DNA from: a virus
Virus record (IMG/VR): IMGVR_UViG_3300018481_000020
Span: 17,458-81,457 of that record
Direction: 5' to 3' (one strand)
Length of the DNA stretch: 64,000 nucleotides
The position numbers and the translations under genes were made by a program. A model generated the notes under the pieces. The model was not told the DNA's origin, did not search any database, and worked only from the letters and a program-made list of their open reading frames with translations. Shown here piece by piece: positions 51,162 to 58,410 of the stretch. Positions within the stretch are counted from its first letter, which is position 1, and each line of letters begins with the position of its first letter.

Positions 51162-53410
51162 AGTCCCTGACCGCCTATCCATCCGAGCAGCAGCCGCTGG
51201 GCTACTTCCGGATCTTCGTCCGGCCTCCCGGCGGCTATCGGCGCGAGATCACCGTGTTCCGTGGTGCTCCGGTCCGGGTGGATGGAGTGACCACCCAGGA
51301 CCCGTTCACCGACGTGACCGCCAGCCTGGCGCTGCCTCAAGTCACCGTCTTCGACACTCCCGGTGAGGGAGACCTGGGCTGGCTGGTGCCGGACACCGAT
51401 GTCGACATCGTGTTCCAGAACGTGGGGGACTATGAGTTCGACTGGCGCTGGGAGGGCTACATCGCCTCCTACAACTTCAGCCTGTCCGGTGCTGACTCTG
51501 CCTACAACATTGACCTGAAGGGAGCCTTCTTCGGGTTGGACGACTACCTGGCCATCCCGCAGTTCCCGAAGCGACCGATCCCGTACGAGATCCTGATGGC
51601 CCAGGCCTTCGACCAGACTGAGCACCCGGCGCACCTGGGCAAGTTCCGGATCCTGTTCCCGGCCGACTGGTCGCTACGAGTGCCACCGTTCAAGGATCCG
51701 ACCTATTTGAGCATGCTGAAGCCCTGGGGGATCGCCACCGATCACCTCTGGACCGGGTTCACTGCCCGCAACACCGGGTCCTGGGAGCCGCTGCTCTCCG
51801 GTTTCGTACAGAGTCTGCTGACCGTGATGTTCGCCGAAGGTGGTTCCCAGTGGAGCATCCGGAACCGGGGCAACCGCCGGCCCGAGCTGTACCTGCGTCG
51901 GATCCCGGAGGCCGACAGCGACAGGATCGTCGAGATCCATCTCGGAGCTCCTGGGGTGATCATTGACGGCAGTCGAGACTTTACCCAGCGTGCCGGGGTG
52001 ATCTTCGGGTCCGGAGCAGACGAGGCCGGCATCACCTACTCCAACATCGAGGTCTCCCCAGACGGTCGACGGACCTACTACAAGCCGTACGCCTACTCCC
52101 CACGGATGTGGCCACGGAAGTCCAACCCGAACTTCGACAAGCGGTTGAAGCCCAAGGAGACGATGGTCCGGTTCCAGGACGGTGTCGATGAGGTCTCCGC
52201 GATGAAGATCGCCCAGGGCCAGTACCAGCGGTTCGCGGAGCCGGGGATCACCGGATCGATCACGCTGACCACCGATCCTCGGCTGAGCTCGGGGGAGCTG
52301 ATGCCCCGGCTGCTGATCAAGGGTGGGATGACGATCCGGATCAACGGCCTGTTCGGAGTCCGGGAGGGAGTGCTGGCACATGTCACCCAGGCTGTTGCGG
52401 ACTTCAACGGGCTGACCATGTCGCTGACCTTCGACACCAAGTACCGCGACCAGCTGACCGTGGAGGAGGTCCGGGCCCGCACCCGGGACGCGCTCACCCC
52501 GATGCGGGCGCTGCAGATCGGCAAGTACTCAAACACCATCCAGGATCTGATCCTGCCGTGGTCCTACAAGGCAGGCTCCGGGGTGGTGCCGACGCCGGCG
52601 AAGGCGTTCTTCGCCGAGAAGCTGCCGGCCGATGCCACCTTCCCGTACGAGACGTGGACCCGGCTGTACCCACCGAAGAACCCCTCCTACAAGTCCTGGT
52701 ACATCGAGATCGGTAAGACCCATACCAGCAACTCCAACAACAACTGGAGCTCGATGAAGCGCGGCGGGATCGCCACCGCCTCGATCCCGATCCGGATGGG
52801 TCAGGCTGGCACGATCCGGCTCACCCAGATAGCTGCTTACGACAAGGACGGCAACGTGCTGCCGGTGAAGTTCCATGTCAGCCTGTACTACGTGAACTCG
52901 GTAGCAGTGGACTCGATGCCGCAGTTCCCGGGTGCGCGCGGCAGTGAGGACTTCCCGGACTACCTCGCGGCCCGCAAGATCGCTGTCAAGGGTGCAACCA
53001 TCATCCCGACCACCTTCCAGACGGCGCTGGGGCAGAAGGCCCAGACACACCCGTTCTACAAGGGTGCCTTCGAGACCGTGCAGCCCGACGGCACTCACTT
53101 CCCCTGGGGCGCGGATGTCCAGCTGGCCGATGAGTCCCAGGTCGTTGGCTGGGGCAACTACTACGAGCCGGCCGGCTACTCCCCGGGCCGATTCTCCAAG
53201 GGTGCCGCGCGCACCGGGCTGCTGGAGGACGCCACTCCCTGGGGTTGGGACCTGACCGGGCCCGGGAACCTGAACCTGGACAAGCCGGCCGACAACGCCA
53301 AGGAGGAGTACGCCGGATGCTTGTTCATCATGATCTACTGCCAAGACCAGTTCGATGAGTCGGTGTTCTTTATGGGTCGCTTCATTCGACAAGAACCAGG
53401 ACAGAGCTGA
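51158..53410 (+). CDS. Baseplate hub/minor tail protein, 750 aa
   Basis: GTG 51158 overlaps the previous stop. The N-terminal 430 residues have the long beta-rich and mixed layout (VRVDGVTTQDPFTDVTASLALPQVTVFD, ISGSTxxx-like DFTQRAGVIFGSGADEAGITYSN, VRFQDGVDEVSAMKIAQGQYQRF, GSITLTTDPRLSSGELMPR) typical of siphovirus tail hub (gp27-like) proteins of actinophages. The C-terminal 300 residues are a beta-rich, possibly carbohydrate-binding, extension. It probably forms the tail tip. Confidence 0.7.
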   Translation: MKSLTAYPSEQQPLGYFRIFVRPPGGYRREITVFRGAPVRVDGVTTQDPFTDVTASLALPQVTVFDTPGEGDLGWLVPDTDVDIVFQNVGDYEFDWRWEGYIASYNFSLSGADSAYNIDLKGAFFGLDDYLAIPQFPKRPIPYEILMAQAFDQTEHPAHLGKFRILFPADWSLRVPPFKDPTYLSMLKPWGIATDHLWTGFTARNTGSWEPLLSGFVQSLLTVMFAEGGSQWSIRNRGNRRPELYLRRIPEADSDRIVEIHLGAPGVIIDGSRDFTQRAGVIFGSGADEAGITYSNIEVSPDGRRTYYKPYAYSPRMWPRKSNPNFDKRLKPKETMVRFQDGVDEVSAMKIAQGQYQRFAEPGITGSITLTTDPRLSSGELMPRLLIKGGMTIRINGLFGVREGVLAHVTQAVADFNGLTMSLTFDTKYRDQLTVEEVRARTRDALTPMRALQIGKYSNTIQDLILPWSYKAGSGVVPTPAKAFFAEKLPADATFPYETWTRLYPPKNPSYKSWYIEIGKTHTSNSNNNWSSMKRGGIATASIPIRMGQAGTIRLTQIAAYDKDGNVLPVKFHVSLYYVNSVAVDSMPQFPGARGSEDFPDYLAARKIAVKGATIIPTTFQTALGQKAQTHPFYKGAFETVQPDGTHFPWGADVQLADESQVVGWGNYYEPAGYSPGRFSKGAARTGLLEDATPWGWDLTGPGNLNLDKPADNAKEEYAGCLFIMIYCQDQFDESVFFMGRFIRQEPGQS

Positions 53411-53772
53411 TGGACAACAGCATCACTGACGAGCAGGCGCACAACTGGCTCCAGGAGATAGCGGAGAGTGGCTGGGTCAGTCTGCACTTCGACAACCCCG
53501 CGCTCGGTGGTGAGGATCGTGCAGAGATCTCCGGTGGTGCCTACGCCCGGTACAAGATGGTCTGGACCCGGCCCAACAACCGAGCGATCTGGTCCTTGGC
53601 CGACGCCAGGTACACCGGACTGCAGCAGACCAAGATCACCTACTTCGGAGTCTGGAACGCCGGGGTCAAGGGGTTCCTACGTGCCTACGGAGAACTGCCC
53701 AACCCCGCCATGATCCTGAACGGCAAGGGCTACGTCCTGCACGCTGGATTGATCGCGATCAGCTTCGGCTGA
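53410..53772 (+). CDS. Minor tail protein, 120 aa
   Basis: The product (SITDEQAHNWLQEIAESGWVSLHFDNPALGG...ISGGAYARYKMVWTRPNNRAIWSLADARYTGL, ending NPAMILNGKGYVLHAGLIAISFG) matches the phage tail-fibre-like beta family with a VWNA..G.flr.ygel..p segment. It is the last rightward gene before the convergent leftward operon and overlaps the previous gene by one base. Confidence 0.65.
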   Translation: MDNSITDEQAHNWLQEIAESGWVSLHFDNPALGGEDRAEISGGAYARYKMVWTRPNNRAIWSLADARYTGLQQTKITYFGVWNAGVKGFLRAYGELPNPAMILNGKGYVLHAGLIAISFG

Positions 53773-53787
53773 CCTGTTTTTGGGCAT

Positions 53788-53990
53788 AAAAAAAGGACCT
53801 AGAGTCCCCGACTCCCCTCCGAAGAGGAGAGCCGGGGGCTCTAGGTCTGGGGCGATCACCCCGGGTAGTCCGCTGCCTGGTCTGGCTAGACGAACGGGTC
53901 CTGCGTGATCCAGAGGACCATACTTACTGTTGAACCAGTGTGGACCCTTCTAAATCGGGGTGACCTAGTGTGATACGCACCTATCACACT
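53788..53990 (-). ncRNA. Candidate short leftward non-coding RNA, about 200 nt
   Basis: An extended -10 box on the minus strand (53997-54005) would place a transcript start near 53990. The next terminator lies at 53796-53847 with its U-tract to about 53788. The interval carries only an 11-codon ATG frame (MVLWITQDPFV) without a ribosome-binding site. A 5' palindrome, a small GGGGTGATCGCCCC hairpin and the terminator would give a structured RNA. This is a hypothesis from sequence alone. Confidence 0.45.
53796..53847 (-). terminator. Strong intrinsic terminator for leftward transcripts
   Basis: A 15-bp stem (arms 53796-53810 and 53833-53847, one G-U) encloses a second stem with loop CGAA. Read on the minus strand, the hairpin is followed by CCTTTTTTTATG (seven U). 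On the plus strand there is no U-tract, so it works mainly for leftward transcripts, though the hairpin may also slow rightward RNA polymerase. Confidence 0.85.
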
Positions 53991-53991
53991 A
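53966..53991. promoter_or_regulatory. Perfect 10-bp-arm palindrome TAGTGTGATA-N6-TATCACACTA
   Basis: Arms 53966-53975 and 53982-53991 are exact inverse repeats with spacer CGCACC. It abuts the predicted start of the leftward transcript from the box at 53997-54005. This could be a repressor operator or a 5' stem-loop. No U-tract follows on either strand, so it is not a terminator. Confidence 0.65.
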
Positions 53992-53996
53992 CATTC

Positions 53997-54005
53997 ATTA
54001 TAGCA
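53997..54005 (-). promoter_or_regulatory. Extended -10 promoter element TGCTATAAT
   Basis: The minus strand reads TGCTATAAT (plus-strand ATTATAGCA at 53997-54005), a perfect match to TGnTATAAT. The region is locally AT-rich in a GC-rich genome. A good -35 at 17 bp is not evident, which an extended -10 can tolerate. It lies downstream of the GIY-YIG gene and points to the leftward terminator. Confidence 0.5.
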
Positions 54006-54022
54006 CATACACTTCAGTATGG

Positions 54023-54745
54023 CTATCTCTTGTGCCGGAAAGGTGCTGTGGTAGTGAACTTGATGTGGTTCCACAGCACGATGGGTTGACCCTCGTAGAG
54101 CCTGACCATCGCCTTCTCCAAGCGATCAGACTGATCCCGGTTCTCCGTGTGCGCTGTCCTGACCCAAAGCGCTCGTCGGTCCATAGCTTTTTCCCGGTGC
54201 TCCTGCTGCTGCTTGATCGAGGCATTGTCATATGCCTCACGCTCAGCGTGAGTGCCATAGTCGCGCAGGTAGTCCTCCATCACCTTGAGTGCTGGCGTGC
54301 TACGTCCTACGCCTCTGGCGTGCTGCTTCAGACGGGTACTGAGGATGTTCGACCGGCCGACGTACCGAGGAAGCGCCTCGATGAAACGAGGTTCGTACCC
54401 GTTCGGTGTGAGCTCGAAGATGACATAGACCCCGTACTGTTGCCGGTCTCGTCGGTACTCCTCACTCATGTAATCCTTGTACTGAGAGAGCAGACAGGCC
54501 GGATGCCACTCAGCCATGGCCAGCAGCACTTCGTCACCCTCAGCCCGTCGTGGTGGAGCATCCCAACCCCTGAAACCATGAGCCTTCAACGGGCTTTCCC
54601 ATGGATTACCTAAATCTCGGCTGGCCCGAGGCTGGCTAGCGATCAGAGCATCGAACTCTGGATCAGCCACTGGGTTTGCCTGTGGAACTACCGAAGGTTC
54701 ATGAACCGGTACGTTCACGAACCGTTCTGCACTTGTTTCTGTCAT
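54023..54745 (-). CDS. GIY-YIG-type endonuclease-like protein
   Basis: The 240-aa protein has a YGVYVIF strand at about residue 104, then RYVGRSNILSTRLKQHARG (Arg131), the core of the GIY-YIG catalytic domain, followed by a helical part with YGTHAEREAYD. The first 90 residues are disordered and Pro-rich. I chose ATG 54745 (AAGGAATGGAGC upstream). It could be a freestanding homing endonuclease or a host-DNA nuclease. It is bracketed by two similar terminators. Confidence 0.65.
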   Translation of the reverse strand: MTETSAERFVNVPVHEPSVVPQANPVADPEFDALIASQPRASRDLGNPWESPLKAHGFRGWDAPPRRAEGDEVLLAMAEWHPACLLSQYKDYMSEEYRRDRQQYGVYVIFELTPNGYEPRFIEALPRYVGRSNILSTRLKQHARGVGRSTPALKVMEDYLRDYGTHAEREAYDNASIKQQQEHREKAMDRRALWVRTAHTENRDQSDRLEKAMVRLYEGQPIVLWNHIKFTTTAPFRHKR

Positions 54746-54778
54746 GCTCCATTCCTTTCTGGTTGTAAGACACAAAAA

Positions 54779-54824
54779 GGACCTGTGGGGCCGCCCCTCC
54801 GAAGAGAGACGGCCCCGTGGGTCC
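54779..54824 (-). terminator. Intrinsic terminator, second of a similar pair
   Basis: Arms 54779-54793 and 54810-54824 pair over 15 positions with three G-U. The minus strand continues CCTTTTTGTG. It abuts the stop of the 34-codon gene. The stem begins with GGACCT and the loop contains CCTCCGAAGAG, as in the terminator at 53796-53847. Confidence 0.8.
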
Positions 54825-54929
54825 CTATGCTTCCAGCGTCTGCTGAAGTGTCTTCAGCTCGATGACCAGATCGATGAACGTCTGGACCACCGCGATGGCC
54901 ATCCTGATGAATCCGAGTAACCAGCTCAT
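54825..54929 (-). CDS. Tiny hydrophobic peptide, 34 aa
   Basis: ATG 54929 lies seven bases after GGAGG and overlaps the stop of the upstream gene (ATGA). The peptide starts MSWLLGFIRMAIAVVQTFID and continues as an amphipathic helix (LVIELKTLQQTLEA). The strong ribosome-binding site, coupling and terminator right after it argue for a real gene. A membrane-associated peptide is likely; the function is unknown. Confidence 0.65.
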   Translation of the reverse strand: MSWLLGFIRMAIAVVQTFIDLVIELKTLQQTLEA

Positions 54930-55264
54930 CCCCATACCTCCTCTCGGAAGTAGGCGTGAGCAGTCTTGCGTGCCAGCACGGGATCACTCCCGAGCTTCCA
55001 CCCAGGCCAGCCGACACCTGGCTTGTCGTCCTTGCCGACCACGTACGCCGTCAGATCCGGCTCACCTTTGAAGGTGGTGTGCTCGGTCACCTTGCGGAGC
55101 ATCCCACCGACATGACGACGATGGCATCCCCGACCCTGCATCACGCGCAGGATCGTGGCGAGCTGACCATACGAGATCGGTCGAGTGGACTCAGCTGCCA
55201 GGCCGACCAGCAGTACGTACACCGATATCCACCGAGGCTCGACCTGGATGTCCTCCGCACTCAC
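54926..55264 (-). CDS. Small winged-helix-like protein, 112 aa
   Basis: GTG 55264 overlaps the stop of the ParB-like gene (GTGA). The segment ISYGQLATILRVM, then RHVGGMLRKV, then PDLTAYVVGKDDKPGVGW resembles the winged-helix domains of the alkyltransferase C-terminal type (SYGqLA...). No catalytic PCHR motif is present, so DNA binding without repair activity is the best guess. Confidence 0.55.
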   Translation of the reverse strand: MSAEDIQVEPRWISVYVLLVGLAAESTRPISYGQLATILRVMQGRGCHRRHVGGMLRKVTEHTTFKGEPDLTAYVVGKDDKPGVGWPGWKLGSDPVLARKTAHAYFREEVWG

Positions 55265-56160
55265 TGCACCTCGGGCATGAAGTCCGTGCCCGGCCGGAAA
55301 CGCAGCTGGAAGCGGTCGGTCTGGGTGACGTAGTCGTTCCAGGACTTGATCCCGTTGGCCAGGAAGATCGTCGGCCGCCAGGTGGGCGAGGTCTTGTAGT
55401 AGGCATCGGAGATCAGCCACTTGCGGAATGCCAGGATCGGGCTGCCGGACTCCAGGTTGACACCGTCAACCACCCTGTCCAGGAACTCCTCCTGAGCCGA
55501 GGGACCCTTCTCGCTGTGAATGGCGATCACAGCGAGCAGCACCGTCGATGAGGTCCGCATCCCGTAACGGCCGAACTCCTTGGCGATCATGTAGCCGGAA
55601 CGGATCGACTCCTGGACGACCTTGCCGATCTCGGGGTCATCCAGTGCTTCCAGGATGTCGACGGTGGTCATGGCCCATGCCGGTTGGCTGAGCCTGGTGC
55701 TGGTGTTGACGACCTCCGGATAGGCCAGTACCTGTCGAGTAGTCGCCGCCAGCACGTTCACGTCGGTGTAGCCGGCGATCTTGAGGCTGTCACCAGGTGA
55801 GCGAACCGCTCCGGTGTCGATGACCCCGAAGGTATCCGGGTCGGCGTCGAATGCCACCAACGACGGGATGTGCTTGCGCTGGCTGGCGATGGCGGTGAGC
55901 CGGTGCCGTCCATCGAGGACGTAGCCGGTGGGATCCAGTGCGATCGGCTGGTGGGTCATCTTCCACTCATCGTTCTCGATCGCGTGCAGGATCTTGCTGA
56001 TGTTGCGCTGCTTGAGCGTTCGCTGGTTGCGCTCAGGCGAGACCGTCAGCCACTCCCGAGCTTGCTGCGGACTGATCCTCATCGGAACGATCCGTGGCCC
56101 CTTGACCTTGGGCCTTCTGGTGGACTTCTTCCCATCGGTGTTGCTAGTGGGTTCTGACAT
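55261..56160 (-). CDS. ParB/sulfiredoxin-like DNA-binding or nuclease protein, 299 aa
   Basis: The first third has a ParB-like core (RISPQQAREWLTVSPERNQR, then QPIALDPTGYVLDGRHRLTAIA). The rest is helical (SLKIAGYTDVNVLAATTRQVLAYPE, TTVDILEALDDPEIGKVVQES). Phage ParB-like proteins often work as nucleases or in DNA segregation or antirestriction. The gene is in the middle of the leftward operon and shares GTGA with the next gene. Confidence 0.7.
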   Translation of the reverse strand: MSEPTSNTDGKKSTRRPKVKGPRIVPMRISPQQAREWLTVSPERNQRTLKQRNISKILHAIENDEWKMTHQPIALDPTGYVLDGRHRLTAIASQRKHIPSLVAFDADPDTFGVIDTGAVRSPGDSLKIAGYTDVNVLAATTRQVLAYPEVVNTSTRLSQPAWAMTTVDILEALDDPEIGKVVQESIRSGYMIAKEFGRYGMRTSSTVLLAVIAIHSEKGPSAQEEFLDRVVDGVNLESGSPILAFRKWLISDAYYKTSPTWRPTIFLANGIKSWNDYVTQTDRFQLRFRPGTDFMPEVQ

Positions 56161-56167
56161 GTTGTTC

Positions 56168-56320
56168 TCATTCCTTCATGGTGTGGTTGTCGTACTCGTC
56201 CCATGCGTCATCGATCCATCGGTGGGTCGATGTTTTGAACCCGCACAGGCACTTGATCACCGCACCAGCCGAGGTTTCCTTGACCTCAACCGGGCGATGC
56301 ATTGCTGTGGCTCTCGCCAT
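56168..56320 (-). CDS. Small zinc-ribbon-like protein, 50 aa
   Basis: The frame encodes AVIKCLCGFKTSTHRWIDDAW-type sequence near its centre, with a Cys pair and His that could hold a zinc. The start is uncertain (ATG 56320 or ATG 56302) and the upstream Shine-Dalgarno is weak. It overlaps the previous gene. Function unknown. Confidence 0.45.
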   Translation of the reverse strand: MARATAMHRPVEVKETSAGAVIKCLCGFKTSTHRWIDDAWDEYDNHTMKE

Positions 56321-56570
56321 ATTTCTTGCCGATCACGAAGCCGAGACAGTAGATCTGCATCGCGGCTAACGGATCGTTCACACTGGCCTCGCCGTTCGCG
56401 TGCTGATACGCAGCAACCGCTTCGGCGGCATGCTTGGCCAGCTCTCCCAACTCCAGACCAGCCACCTCAAGAAACGGTGGGTTGTCTGACACCTGGCTCT
56501 CTAGGTCACCGACCACTGAGTCCAGGGTGCTCTTCAGTTCGTTCTCCTGGTTGGTACGCCATTGAGGCAT
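56286..56570 (-). CDS. Hypothetical helical protein, 94 aa
   Basis: ATG 56570 has AGGAAGGAATAGTC upstream. The protein is acidic and helical (ENELKSTLDSVVGDLESQV, LELGELAKHAAEAVAAYQHANG), ending with an IYCLGFVIGKKYG segment. No recognised domain. It lies after a strong hairpin and before the zinc-ribbon gene. Confidence 0.6.
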   Translation of the reverse strand: MPQWRTNQENELKSTLDSVVGDLESQVSDNPPFLEVAGLELGELAKHAAEAVAAYQHANGEASVNDPLAAMQIYCLGFVIGKKYGESHSNASPG

Positions 56571-56590
56571 GACTATTCCTTCCTGGTAGG

Positions 56591-56632
56591 CACAGGGAGA
56601 GGAGCCCTGGGGGTGGGTCACCTCTCCCTGTG
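56591..56632 (-). terminator. 12-bp-arm intercistronic hairpin
   Basis: CACAGGGAGAGG (56591-56602) and CCTCTCCCTGTG (56621-56632) are exact inverse repeats with an 18-nt loop. No U-tract follows on the minus strand. It lies between the stop at 56638 and the next ribosome-binding site, so it may be a weak terminator, an RNA-processing site or a 3' stabiliser. Confidence 0.5.
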
Positions 56633-56637
56633 GGCTC

Positions 56638-57402
56638 TTAGAACTCGACGACCTCGTCGTCCCCGAACCGGTCCTTGATCATCTCCTCACGCTTGCTGCC
56701 GGCCTCGGCTCGGAGCACCACTGCGAGGACCAGGTCCTTCTCCTTCATCGTTCGCATGGTGGCCACGTCGCCGTGGAACAAGATGGCCTCTTCATCGAGC
56801 ATCTCCGTGAACAGCTTGAGCATGGGGTTCCCCTGCTCCAGATTCTCGGAGATCAGGTCAGTCGCCTTGGGTCGCTGCATCATGTCCTGGAGCCAGTCGA
56901 ACATGACACCGGTGCCAGTCGTGTCGTCCTCACCTTCCTCGCTTGAACCCATGGAGATCGGCTCACCCCAGGTGATCTGGTCCTCCTTGATCACGTAGGG
57001 AAGTGAGTACAAGGCCCAGCCACCATCGCGATCGTGGATGGTGGTGGTCAGGCACGGTGAGACCCAGCCCTTCTCGGCAGCGTCCGGATAGGTCTCCGAG
57101 ACGTACTGCATCTCCTTGGGCATCCAGTCCTTGCCAGTCACCGGCGACTCCTTCAGCTTCGAGGTGTAGGACTCGAAGGTGATGGACACGACATCGGCGC
57201 TGAAGCCCATCACCCCGATCGAGGCCGCCTGCAACGCAACGTCCCGATCTACCGGGCACTGCGCCATGATGGCCATGTCCTCGCCCCTCCAGAAATGCAG
57301 GTAGATCGCCAGGTCCGGGTTCTCAGGCAGCTCCGCCACCCAGTCATCCTTGGTCTGCTGCATCACGTCGTTGATCTGTGTGATCTGTTCCTTCAGGCTC
57401 AT
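56638..57402 (-). CDS. Hypothetical protein, 254 aa
   Basis: ATG 57402 has GGGAGACGAGTC upstream and ATGA-overlaps the previous gene. The protein has mixed helix and strand (PDLAIYLHFWRGEDMAIMAQCPVDRDVALQAA, SPCLTTTIHDRDGGWALYSLPYVI) and an acidic middle. No catalytic motif recognised. Codon use and overlaps make it a confident gene with unknown function. Confidence 0.65.
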   Translation of the reverse strand: MSLKEQITQINDVMQQTKDDWVAELPENPDLAIYLHFWRGEDMAIMAQCPVDRDVALQAASIGVMGFSADVVSITFESYTSKLKESPVTGKDWMPKEMQYVSETYPDAAEKGWVSPCLTTTIHDRDGGWALYSLPYVIKEDQITWGEPISMGSSEEGEDDTTGTGVMFDWLQDMMQRPKATDLISENLEQGNPMLKLFTEMLDEEAILFHGDVATMRTMKEKDLVLAVVLRAEAGSKREEMIKDRFGDDEVVEF

Positions 57403-58061
57403 GACTCGTCTCCCTGCGTTGCGAGCTCGATTCCGTCCAGCACGTCCCGTTCCCGCCAGGTCGTGCCCAGGTGATGTCCAGCCAGGTAGGAAGCGCACGC
57501 GCAGGCTGTTCCGACGAGCAGCCACACGTCCCAGACCTTGCCGGGGTCGACATCTCGATGAGCGAACCCGGTGATGTGGGACAGGTGCGCTACGCCTCCC
57601 TCGATGTACTCGTTGAAGTACGCCAGCACACTTGAGTCCTCAGCGAAGCCCTTCGCCATCGTGCGCGAGGCTTCCCGGAACGGCTCCTCGGTGAAGATCA
57701 GCTCCAGCTTGTTGAAGTGGTCGAAGATCCTGACCGCCTGATGCTGCTGGTGCCCGACCATCACGCCGTCGGTGAAGGTCTCCAACACCAACGCCAGCAG
57801 GTACTCCGCCATCACCTGCGAGGTCAGCTCCATCAGCTGATCAGCATTGGTGGGCATCGTCGACCCAGCGAAGTGCCGATAGCCACGTCGAGTGATCGCC
57901 ATCAGCCGGTCCCCGTAGTAGTCCCGCATCGCGTTGAATCCTGGAGGGAAACCCTGCTCTCGGGGGTCTCCGGGACCGAGCACCGTGACCGGTCCACGAT
58001 CGCCGTGGTCGTCTCTGGTCCTCTCGAACGAAGCCCTGACTTCCTCGATCAGATCAGCCAT
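57399..58061 (-). CDS. Hypothetical protein, 220 aa
   Basis: ATG 58061 overlaps the previous stop (ATGA). The product is helical (VMAEYLLALVLETFTDGVMVGHQQH, IFDHFNKLELIFTEEPFREASR) with a hydrophobic C-terminal segment (VWDVWLLVGTACACASYLAGHHLG) that may be buried or membrane-associated. Unknown function. Confidence 0.65.
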   Translation of the reverse strand: MADLIEEVRASFERTRDDHGDRGPVTVLGPGDPREQGFPPGFNAMRDYYGDRLMAITRRGYRHFAGSTMPTNADQLMELTSQVMAEYLLALVLETFTDGVMVGHQQHQAVRIFDHFNKLELIFTEEPFREASRTMAKGFAEDSSVLAYFNEYIEGGVAHLSHITGFAHRDVDPGKVWDVWLLVGTACACASYLAGHHLGTTWRERDVLDGIELATQGDES

Positions 58062-58330
58062 CACATCTCCCGAGATTCTAGAAACTGCAGGTAGCTGCTG
58101 ATCAATCCCGGTGTCAGGAACACCGGCACCAGCTGGGGCTGGTCTGCCTGGTAGGCCCGGCCAGCCACGAAGCACAGCACCGCGACGCTCTGCTCTTCCC
58201 GAGTCAGCTCCACCTCATTGGCCAAGCAGACCTTGGTGATCATGTCTCGGATCTCATTCTCTTCGTCGCCACCGACATCTACGCCGGCAGCGGCGATCGC
58301 CTCCTGAGTGAAGGCGGTCTCGATATCCAT
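58061..58330 (-). CDS. Hypothetical protein, 89 aa
   Basis: ATG 58330 follows AGGGAGATTCAG. The product is acidic and helical at the front (EAIAAAGVDVGGDEENEIRDMITKVC) and has an EEQSVAVLCFVAGRAYQ core. Similar in style to the 94-aa protein, perhaps of the same group. Unknown function. Confidence 0.6.
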   Translation of the reverse strand: MDIETAFTQEAIAAAGVDVGGDEENEIRDMITKVCLANEVELTREEQSVAVLCFVAGRAYQADQPQLVPVFLTPGLISSYLQFLESREM

Positions 58331-58353
58331 CTGAATCTCCCTTACATGGTGGA

Positions 58354-58389
58354 GTCCGGGGGCCAGCGTTGAACAACTGACCCCCGGAC
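58354..58389 (-). terminator. 9-bp-arm GC-rich intercistronic hairpin
   Basis: GTCCGGGGG (58354-58362) pairs exactly with CCCCCGGAC (58381-58389); inside it GTTG pairs with CAAC. No U-tract follows on the minus strand. It separates the AAA+ gene from the 89-aa gene. Likely a weak terminator or processing signal. Confidence 0.5.
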
Positions 58390-58410
58390 GCTTTCGGTGT
58401 AGCGGTGTAA

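Noticed and set aside
53788-53990. tRNA-like or tmRNA-like gene in the convergence zone
   Set aside because: No acceptor/T-arm combination or terminal CCA context fits; only independent hairpins are present, so I list the region as a candidate non-coding RNA instead.
53886-54074. A 62-codon minus-strand frame ending MVLWITQDPFV in the convergence zone
   Set aside because: It has no ribosome-binding site, overlaps the end of the GIY-YIG gene, runs through the promoter and palindrome, and its translation shows no coherent protein pattern.
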